A DNA stretch of 11,329 nt from positions 1 to 11,329 of the forward strand of contig CAOKJI010000023.1 in the NCBI GenBank assembly GCA_948468495.1, read 5' to 3'. Made by a program: the position numbers and the translations under genes. Under the pieces are notes generated by a model. The model searched no databases, was not told the origin of the DNA, and was given only the letters and a program-made list of their open reading frames with translations. This document shows positions 4,935-11,329 of this stretch, piece by piece. The DNA comes from an uncultured Dorea sp. (GTDB lineage Bacteria > Bacillota_A > Clostridia > Lachnospirales > Lachnospiraceae). Position 1 is the first letter of the stretch; each line of letters opens with the position of its first letter.

Positions 4935-7900
4935 ATGCAGGAACTTGTGAGAGAATATTTAAATGAGTTAGGGAAAAAGCAGAAGAAACACAGAAGGTTC
5001 AGGATTGTTACGGCGGTATTTGCAGTCATGGTAGTGGCCGGCGTTATCTGGGGACTGTCGAGGGCCGGAATTGCTACGACGGGAGAACCGAAATGCGGAA
5101 AGGAAGACCATCAACATACAGACGAATGCTATAGTGACGCTTTGAACTGCGGACAGGAAGAGGGCGGCGGCCACCAGCATACGGAGGCGTGCTGGCAGGA
5201 AGAATCCGTATTGGTTTGCGGACAGGAAGAAAGTGAAGAGCATCAGCATACAGAAGAATGCTATCAGCCGGAATCCGTATTAGTCTGCGGACAGGAAGAA
5301 TCAGAAGGTCATACGCATGGAGAGGAATGTTATACAAAACAGCTTTCCTGCGGAAAAGAAGAACATCAGCATGAGGAAGAATGTTATATCGACAAGTCTG
5401 CAGATGTAGAAGAAGAATCCCAGTGGACTGCGCAGTATGAGGACGTGGAGTGGAAAGAGACCTGGGGCGAAGACCTGGTAATTGCGGCGCAGCTACAGCT
5501 TGACTATAAAGAAAGTATTGAGAATTATACGGTAGCAGAGGACGGAAGCCACAAAGGTTATACCCGCTATGGTCAGTTTGCAGGAGATCCGTATACAGAC
5601 TGGGATGCGTCCTTTGTAAACTTCTGTATGTACTATGCAGGACTTGCATCTTCCGAAATGTTCCCGGAGGAAATGAATACAGCCGACTGGTATAACAAAT
5701 TCGTAGAAGCTGACGGAGGAAATAAAATCGTTTACCTCACAGCGGATAAAGATTATGAGCCGGAAGCCGGGGACATTGTTTTCTTTGAGAAAGAAAATGA
5801 AGAGACAGAAACGCAGATGGGAATTGTTTCTTCTTATAATAAAGAGAATCAGGAGTTAAAGGTTATCGAAGGAAACAGCGATAATCAGGTTAAGGAAAAT
5901 ACATACGATGTGAATGACGAACACATTTCCGAGTATCTGAAGATAACAGATATGGAGGAAGAGTATAAGGGGCTGGATGAAGAGCCGGAGGAAGCAACGG
6001 ACGGAAACGAAGGAGAAGAAGGAACGGAAACGGATGCGAATGACGCGGAATCCGACGGGGATAATGAAGGAACCGGAGAAAATAACAAGGATGAACTGAC
6101 GGAAGGGAACGAGAAGACCGACGGGGAAGAGGTAAATGAGGAAGTTCCGGAGGAGGCAACGGTTGAACTGACTACGGAGGTAGACGGAACCGTCATCACC
6201 TTAAGCGGACCGGAGAGTTCCTTTGAGAAAGATAAGAATTATAGCATTCAGGCGGAGAAGATAGAAGACGAAGAGACAATTGCGACGATTGAAGAAGCAA
6301 TTGACAAAGAAGTAGAGAAACAGGAAAAGCAGGTAAAAAATTATCAGGCGTTTGATATTAAGCTTCTGGTGGATGGAGAAGAAGTGCAGCCGTTAGGACC
6401 GGTTGCAGTGAAGTTCTCTGGACGAGAGGTTGAGAAGTCTGTAAAAGATGAAGACACAGAAGTAAACGTTATCCATGTGGATGAAAATACAGGCGAGACA
6501 ACAGATATGGAAGCAACGGCTACTGATGAAAAAGAGGTGGTAATAGAGACAGAGCATTTTTCAGTGTATGTATATGTAGAATTTGGAGGAATAGAGGGCA
6601 TAGATATTAATATACAACATTGGGGAGAAAGCATTACAACAATTAATAGTGAATTTGTTGGAGACAATAAAGGGGTAGAGGAAGAGGCTTTTGATGTTGA
6701 AGCAGAGCATCCCGAGGTTGTAACAAAGACAAATAACTGGAAATTATACTCTACGGATGAAGGTTTTCATATGCCGAATGAAACATATATGAAGATATCC
6801 GATTTGAGTAAGGTGAATAATGCCAACAATAAAGAGGGGGTAAGTCCAGGCTATGAAATAAGCAAAATATGGGTCAGCCGTGACGGAGAAACTATTAAAT
6901 ATGGAGAAGATGCGGAACAGTGGGCCGAAGGCACGTACGATGAGTATTTGGCGAGCGATATAAAAGACAGTGAAAGAATAGAACTTGGACAGATACTTAG
7001 AGGAGAGAAAACGGAAACACTTAAAAATGGTTCGGTTGTTCGTTTTTGGTATACACCAATAAGTGGCGAAGTCAAAGAAGATGTTACTTTTTATGATTAT
7101 GATATAAGTGATGGAGTAAGTAATGGAAAGTTATTGTCCGATAGAAAAGGTATTAATTCAGATGCTAATTATGCAAATAATGATAAGCCACGATTAGGAG
7201 TGGGTCAAGTATCGACGGGAAATTCAAGTTCATGGGTAACAGAAAGTCTTTCGGTGGATGGTAAAGAATGGAAGCTGAATGCAGGAAATACGAATGGAGC
7301 TTTTACAGGACTTGTAGATGGGGTGCTGCAGAATGGGCAGCTGGCTTTTAACAACAAGATTAATGTGCCTGATAATTTGTTTTCACATAATCCTGCGGGC
7401 GGTTCATACCAATATAATGATTATAAACTGGGATTTACGAAAAATGGTGATACCTACACGTTATCGAACGTTTATCATGGAGAGAATCTGACAAGTGGTG
7501 CGGTAAATCTGACAAAATTTAAGAAAAGAGACAATTGGAATAAAACAAAATATGTCTTTACTAATGAGTTTTGGCCTTTGGATGATGTTGAACACTATGA
7601 TAAACAGATGAGACCCAATGCTCCAAAAGATCCACTCATGGGAGGGACTAATCAATATAGTTTTTATCGGCCCGATAAGAAAGAAAATGCTAATACACCG
7701 GGGAATGACTTCACAGACGCTGGAACGCATAATGGAAATCATAACTGGTATTTCGGTATGACTTATACTGTTGATTTTGAGGTGGGAGATTACACAGGTC
7801 CGATGGAGTACTATTTCCGTGGTGATGATGATTTCTGGCTATTTCTTGATGGAGAACTTGTTGTTGATTTGGGAGGAATCCATACAGCAATTGGAACGAC

Positions 7901-9533
7901 TTTTGATTTAAAGACTTATATGGAGGAGGAAGTTGCTAATCCAAAGAAGCCAGAAAAGAATGAGGCGTGGATGAAAGGAAATCATACTCTGAAAGTCTTT
8001 TATATGGAGCGTGGTGCTACTGGTTCTACCTGTTATATGCAGTTTACTTTGCCAAAGGCCGAAATAGAACCAGTTCCAGAACCATCTACAACTACTTATA
8101 CAGTTGAAAAGCAGTGGGAAGATAATGAGAATGGATTCCGTCCACAGGATATTGAGATTTCTTTATACAAGAAGAAAGGGACCGGAGAAGGTGTAAAGGT
8201 AAGAACAATAACATTACCATTGAAGAATGAAGATGGCAGATATGTAGATCAGCAAGGGAATGTGGTTGAGGAACCAGTATGGAGTTATACATGGGATGAT
8301 CTGCCCGAATTGGATGGGAAGACGGGGGAGACGATAGAATATTATGCAGAAGAGGAATACATCGCTCCTGAAAATAAGGATAATCCAATGCTTGGATATA
8401 CGTATAATAAGGTCGTCAGCCAGGATGGTACGTATATAACATTAACCAATACGATAGCGGATAAGAAGGTCAGGGTTCGTAAGGAATGGAAGGATGATGA
8501 TAAGGAATTAGAAAACAGGCCGGATCAAGTAGTCTTTATACTATATGCAAATGGAACAGAGTATAAAGATCATAATGGAAACCGCAAAACAGTTACATTG
8601 TCTGCAGCAAATAATTGGGAGGGCGAATTTGACCATGTTCCTGAGTACTATTATAAGAAAAATGAAGTAAGCGGCACTGGAACATGGGAGAAGGTAGAAT
8701 ATTCTGTTGTAGAAGAGACTACGAAAAGCAACGGAGGATTTTCTGTCGATAATAGCGGCGGTGATGGAATAACCGGCGGAGTAATTGAAGGCGAGGCGGA
8801 AGAGGACGTATTAGAAACTGAAGAAGGCGAATCTGAGAATACCGATGAAGATGTTTTTGGATTTGCTGATGCTGGAAATGATGAAGAGTCTATGGCTGGA
8901 ATCGCTATGAATCGCACTTCTGGTTCTGATAGAGATGAATTTGTCGGCAAGAATGACGCTAAATATGAGATAACCATTGAGGAAATTACAACAGATGCGG
9001 ATAAGGCAGCGAATTACATTGCATGCTTTAAGGCGACAAATACTCTGGTTACAAAAAACGTTTGTATAGAGAAAGTTTCAAAATCTGATTCTACGGCTTT
9101 GCTTCGGGGCGCAGTCTTTAATCTGTATGATAAAGGCGAATATGATGCAAATAGAGAGGAAGCTAAAGTAAAAGGAACCTATACAACGGGAGAAAATGGT
9201 CGTATTGATATTAGGGGACTAAGATTTGGAGAATATTATCTATTGGAAATCCAAGCACCGAGCGGATTTGCAATATTGGAAAAACCAATATTTCTCACTG
9301 TTGCAAGAGATGGAGTAACTGTTGACTTTCAGATTGATAAATGGGAGTATGGCGGCCATGTGACGCTCAAAGGTGGCAAATATTATATTGAGATTCCAAA
9401 TGAGGTTATGTACGAACTCCCATCCACTGGCGGTCCCGGAATTTACTTGTATATGTTCGGTGGTCTGCTGTTAATGACAACAGCAACACTGATAACATAT
9501 AGAAAAAAACGTAGGGGGGTGCTGAGAAGTTAA
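4935..9533 (+). CDS. LPXTG-anchored pilus tip/adhesin protein with pseudo-CHAP, fibro-slime and Cna_B/SpaA domains
   Basis: This 1532-aa surface protein reads, in order: basic head and membrane/signal segment (22-43); five Cys-His repeats (54-151); a CHAP-like domain (~205-337) with GYTRYGQFAGDPY and IEGNSDNQV but lacking catalytic Cys and His; an acidic linker (~340-405); a beta domain ending EHFSVYVYV (409-548); a large beta region (550-865); a fibro-slime/PA14-like domain (~870-1040) with YYFRGDDDFWLFLDGELVVDLGGIH; two Cna_B domains (1055-1174 and 1177-1371, the second carrying an acidic insert 1264-1341); a SpaA-type domain (1372-1490) with E-box YYLLEIQAPSGF; and sorting signal LPSTG (1495-1499), hydrophobic stretch and RKKRR tail. 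It should be sortase-anchored, probably as the pilus tip or minor subunit, with isopeptide-stabilised Cna_B stalk. AAGGTGA (4924-4930) precedes ATG 4935. The ligand is unknown. Base composition drops sharply near 6550, suggesting domain shuffling. Confidence 0.9.
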   Translation: MQELVREYLNELGKKQKKHRRFRIVTAVFAVMVVAGVIWGLSRAGIATTGEPKCGKEDHQHTDECYSDALNCGQEEGGGHQHTEACWQEESVLVCGQEESEEHQHTEECYQPESVLVCGQEESEGHTHGEECYTKQLSCGKEEHQHEEECYIDKSADVEEESQWTAQYEDVEWKETWGEDLVIAAQLQLDYKESIENYTVAEDGSHKGYTRYGQFAGDPYTDWDASFVNFCMYYAGLASSEMFPEEMNTADWYNKFVEADGGNKIVYLTADKDYEPEAGDIVFFEKENEETETQMGIVSSYNKENQELKVIEGNSDNQVKENTYDVNDEHISEYLKITDMEEEYKGLDEEPEEATDGNEGEEGTETDANDAESDGDNEGTGENNKDELTEGNEKTDGEEVNEEVPEEATVELTTEVDGTVITLSGPESSFEKDKNYSIQAEKIEDEETIATIEEAIDKEVEKQEKQVKNYQAFDIKLLVDGEEVQPLGPVAVKFSGREVEKSVKDEDTEVNVIHVDENTGETTDMEATATDEKEVVIETEHFSVYVYVEFGGIEGIDINIQHWGESITTINSEFVGDNKGVEEEAFDVEAEHPEVVTKTNNWKLYSTDEGFHMPNETYMKISDLSKVNNANNKEGVSPGYEISKIWVSRDGETIKYGEDAEQWAEGTYDEYLASDIKDSERIELGQILRGEKTETLKNGSVVRFWYTPISGEVKEDVTFYDYDISDGVSNGKLLSDRKGINSDANYANNDKPRLGVGQVSTGNSSSWVTESLSVDGKEWKLNAGNTNGAFTGLVDGVLQNGQLAFNNKINVPDNLFSHNPAGGSYQYNDYKLGFTKNGDTYTLSNVYHGENLTSGAVNLTKFKKRDNWNKTKYVFTNEFWPLDDVEHYDKQMRPNAPKDPLMGGTNQYSFYRPDKKENANTPGNDFTDAGTHNGNHNWYFGMTYTVDFEVGDYTGPMEYYFRGDDDFWLFLDGELVVDLGGIHTAIGTTFDLKTYMEEEVANPKKPEKNEAWMKGNHTLKVFYMERGATGSTCYMQFTLPKAEIEPVPEPSTTTYTVEKQWEDNENGFRPQDIEISLYKKKGTGEGVKVRTITLPLKNEDGRYVDQQGNVVEEPVWSYTWDDLPELDGKTGETIEYYAEEEYIAPENKDNPMLGYTYNKVVSQDGTYITLTNTIADKKVRVRKEWKDDDKELENRPDQVVFILYANGTEYKDHNGNRKTVTLSAANNWEGEFDHVPEYYYKKNEVSGTGTWEKVEYSVVEETTKSNGGFSVDNSGGDGITGGVIEGEAEEDVLETEEGESENTDEDVFGFADAGNDEESMAGIAMNRTSGSDRDEFVGKNDAKYEITIEEITTDADKAANYIACFKATNTLVTKNVCIEKVSKSDSTALLRGAVFNLYDKGEYDANREEAKVKGTYTTGENGRIDIRGLRFGEYYLLEIQAPSGFAILEKPIFLTVARDGVTVDFQIDKWEYGGHVTLKGGKYYIEIPNEVMYELPSTGGPGIYLYMFGGLLLMTTATLITYRKKRRGVLRS
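5094..5387 (+). repeat. Five Cys-His (CHHC) repeats coding region
   Basis: Residues 54-66, 72-87, 95-110, 118-133 and 139-151 of the adhesin each follow C-G-(K/Q)-E-(D/E)-x(0-3)-H-x-H-x3-C-(Y/W). The third and fourth units also share the DNA phrase GAATCCGTATT, 69 nt apart (5202 and 5271), indicating recent duplication. Such repeats recur in Firmicutes LPXTG proteins; each offers two Cys and two His in a spacing suited to a metal ion, and Cys pairs could alternatively form disulfides outside the cell. Confidence 0.88.
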
Positions 9534-9552
9534 AATATAAAACTAACTTTTT

Positions 9553-9611
9553 GGCGGTCCTCGCACCGCCTGAACATGGGCACATAGCTTGCGCTGGAAA
9601 CAGCAGTGCAA
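9553..9611 (+). promoter_or_regulatory. Two-hairpin structured spacer between adhesin and major pilin genes
   Basis: GGCGGT (9553-9558) pairs with ACCGCC (9565-9570) around loop CCTCGC. A second hairpin has TTGC-GCTG (9589-9596) pairing with CAGC (9601-9604) and GCAA (9608-9611), closing a GAAA tetraloop (9597-9600) with a 3-nt AGT bulge. Neither stem is followed by a strong T run, so simple termination is unlikely. An mRNA-processing or stabilising element raising pilin output, or an unrecognised riboswitch-like leader, are possibilities; it did not match any riboswitch class I could recall. Confidence 0.5.
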
Positions 9612-9661
9612 AAAAGAACGTGTAACTTTTAGGTAAAGCAAAATTAGAAAAGGAGAAAAAG

Positions 9662-11329
9662 ATGAAGAAATTTAAAAAGTTATTTGCAGTGATTTTATCA
9701 TTGGCAATGACACTGGGGATGTCACTGACGGCATTCGCGGCATCACACAGCAGTAGCGATAGGGTTGATGTAAAAATTACAGGTATAAATAATGGAGCAA
9801 CGGTAACATTGTATCAGATTGCAGAAGGTGTCTATGGTAAAGATGGAGCATCTGGCTTTATTGAGTATAAGTGGGTGGATAAGACAAAATTTGCTGATGT
9901 TAATTCACCAACAGCAGATGAGATTAATGCAATTGTTCAGGGAATTAATCAAAAAACTATTTCAGCAAAACAAGTAAACCAGTATACAATGCAGCCTGCA
10001 GATGGAGGCGAATATGTTTATAATGCAGCAGCGGGAGCATATATTGCAATTATTTCGGGTTCAGAGGATGATGATTCCGTTTATAATCCAATTCTGTTAA
10101 CTGCAACATATGGAGATGAGAATGCAAAAGATAAAGGAACTTTGACTGGAGGAAATATAAATGCATACAGTAATTATATTGGAACTTCAGCAGTAGCAAA
10201 GAAATCCGATCCGACATTTGACAAAACAATAACTGGAGCGACAGAGGATACCGCAACGGATGGCAAAAAAATAGCGACGGGATCTGTAGGTCAGGTATTA
10301 ACTTATACTCTTAATATGGTAGTTCCAAGCTATCCGTCAAATGCAACAAACAAGACATTTTTTGTATCAGATACAATGGTTACAGGATTAACTTTTGATT
10401 ATAGTACACTGATGGTTTCAATTGAAGGACAGCAGGTTACTAAAGAGGGAAATAACTTTATGCTTAACGGCAAGGTTATTGCAGAGGCGGCAGCAACGCC
10501 AGTTAATGCAGAAGTTCCTACTGGTTTCAATATTAACTTTGATTATAATAATTTAATCTCTAATCCTGCAACGGGTGCAATTTATACACCAACAGTTACT
10601 TATGATGCAGTGATTAACTCAACAGCAGTAGTTGGCGTTGACGGGAACCCTAATGATGCCAAATTGTATTATGCAAAACAGCCTAATAATGGTCAGACTT
10701 GGGATAATCCGGAGGATAAGCCAGATAAGGCTGAGGGTGTTGATACAAAAGAGGATCGAGAGATTGTTTACACATATCAGTTAGCATTCAAGAAAACTGG
10801 CGAGGGTGCCGATGCTGAGAAACTTGCAGGAGCTATATTCGGAATTTATACAGATTCAGACTGTAAGGAAAGTTCTTTGATAGATACTGTAACTACTGAT
10901 GAGAATGGTTATGCTGTATCAACAAGAGTTGGAGCAGGAACATATTATGTAAAAGAACTTTGGGCGCCAAATGGTTACTCCTTGAATGATAAAACTTATG
11001 TTGTTAAAGCAGAGTGGAGGACAGCAACAACAACAGTAACAGGTACAGTAACAAACAGAGAGTATACTACTGAGATAACGGAAGCCGCGCAAGATGCGGA
11101 TAATGGAGTTGAGCCTAAACAGGTTGGATGGATTAAGAACGGTATATTCTATGAAATGTCAGATTTCACATCTGCAACAGATGAAGTTCGTCCGGCATAT
11201 ATTAAATCCACATCGACGAGCAGTACAACATCCGTTACAGATATTAAGGCAAATGGTTCGGGTACTGTAACTGAACTCAAAGAGTTTGTGAATGGCGCTG
11301 CAAGCGGGGATGCATTAGCAGCAATTCCG
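9662..11329 (+). CDS. Major fimbrial pilin with D2 isopeptide domain (3' end beyond window)
   Basis: 556 codons are visible with no stop. Residues 1-26 are a classical signal peptide (MKKFKKLFAV..., hydrophobic core, AFA before A27). Residues ~35-150 form the N-terminal pilin domain. Residues ~176-330 match the fimbrial isopeptide-formation D2 type: AKKSDPTFDKTI, then GSVGQVLTYTLNMVVPSY; K188 is the likely isopeptide lysine and K180/K181 are candidates for the sortase-linked lysine. Residues ~366-465 are a SpaA/Cna_B domain with KLAGAIFGIYTD and E-box YYVKELWAPNGY (E432). The LPXTG sorting signal should follow just outside the window. It would form the polymerised shaft, with the upstream adhesin as tip. 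AGGAG at 9651-9655 lies 6 nt before the ATG, a stronger ribosome site than that of the adhesin, in keeping with higher output. The DNA is AT-rich like the second half of the adhesin gene. Confidence 0.9.
   Translation, partial: MKKFKKLFAVILSLAMTLGMSLTAFAASHSSSDRVDVKITGINNGATVTLYQIAEGVYGKDGASGFIEYKWVDKTKFADVNSPTADEINAIVQGINQKTISAKQVNQYTMQPADGGEYVYNAAAGAYIAIISGSEDDDSVYNPILLTATYGDENAKDKGTLTGGNINAYSNYIGTSAVAKKSDPTFDKTITGATEDTATDGKKIATGSVGQVLTYTLNMVVPSYPSNATNKTFFVSDTMVTGLTFDYSTLMVSIEGQQVTKEGNNFMLNGKVIAEAAATPVNAEVPTGFNINFDYNNLISNPATGAIYTPTVTYDAVINSTAVVGVDGNPNDAKLYYAKQPNNGQTWDNPEDKPDKAEGVDTKEDREIVYTYQLAFKKTGEGADAEKLAGAIFGIYTDSDCKESSLIDTVTTDENGYAVSTRVGAGTYYVKELWAPNGYSLNDKTYVVKAEWRTATTTVTGTVTNREYTTEITEAAQDADNGVEPKQVGWIKNGIFYEMSDFTSATDEVRPAYIKSTSTSSTTSVTDIKANGSGTVTELKEFVNGAASGDALAAIP

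Noticed and set aside
5885..6199. Leftward Ser/Pro-rich frame opposite the adhesin linker
   Set aside because: It is the complement of the Glu/Gly/Asp-rich linker codons; no ribosome site or promoter, and composition is explained by the forward gene.
9553..9611. c-di-GMP riboswitch before the pilin
   Set aside because: The GAAA-capped hairpin and a GGGCACA stretch are superficially reminiscent, but the conserved core of class I and class II aptamers could not be aligned.
9534..9661. Intrinsic terminator between adhesin and pilin
   Set aside because: Neither hairpin is followed by a T run; the nearest T-rich stretch (CTTTTT) precedes the first hairpin.

Overview
The window looks like a chromosomal segment of a gut-type Firmicute, most likely Lachnospiraceae. 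The grounds are AT-leaning DNA, strong AAAGGAGGTGA-type ribosome sites, consensus sigma-A promoters, and family-typical proteins: an Rpn-like nuclease with an EGRR-repeat tail, Cys/His-repeat LPXTG surface proteins and D2-type fimbrial pilins. The species cannot be named from the sequence alone.

Left part (1-2660), carbohydrate use plus an accessory nuclease. The last 17 codons of a sugar ABC permease are followed by a perfect 40-nt inverted repeat. Next come a textbook sigma-A promoter (TTGACA, 17 nt, TATAAT) and a cytoplasmic GH32 beta-fructosidase. The permease tail suggests that fructose-containing sugars are imported by an ABC transporter and cleaved inside the cell. The 3' end of the GH32 gene abuts or overlaps a PD-(D/E)XK (Rpn-type) gene with an in-frame 12-nt tandem repeat, closed by a good terminator.

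Middle (2655-3198), about 540 bases without a convincing gene but rich in signals. It holds a leftward consensus promoter with a Fur-box-like dyad at its predicted start site but no reading frame behind it, a possible overlapping rightward promoter, 12-nt GGGGTC direct repeats resembling integrase-end/att-type sequence, and a terminator with no gene before it.

Right part (3208 to the end), a rightward, tightly packed surface-pilus operon. In order it encodes an uncharacterised 161-aa protein, a coiled-coil protein, a signal peptidase I with both catalytic residues, a 1532-aa LPSTG-anchored tip or adhesin protein, and the 5' 556 codons of the major pilin. The large protein carries a TM/signal segment, five CHHC repeats, a CHAP-like domain lacking its catalytic Cys and His, a fibro-slime domain, Cna_B/SpaA domains and a sorting signal. 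The likely sequence of events is export, trimming by the dedicated signal peptidase, internal isopeptide cross-linking, and sortase polymerisation and anchoring. No sortase gene is in the window; it is expected downstream. A 128-nt spacer between adhesin and pilin can fold into two hairpins and may set the pilin/adhesin ratio.
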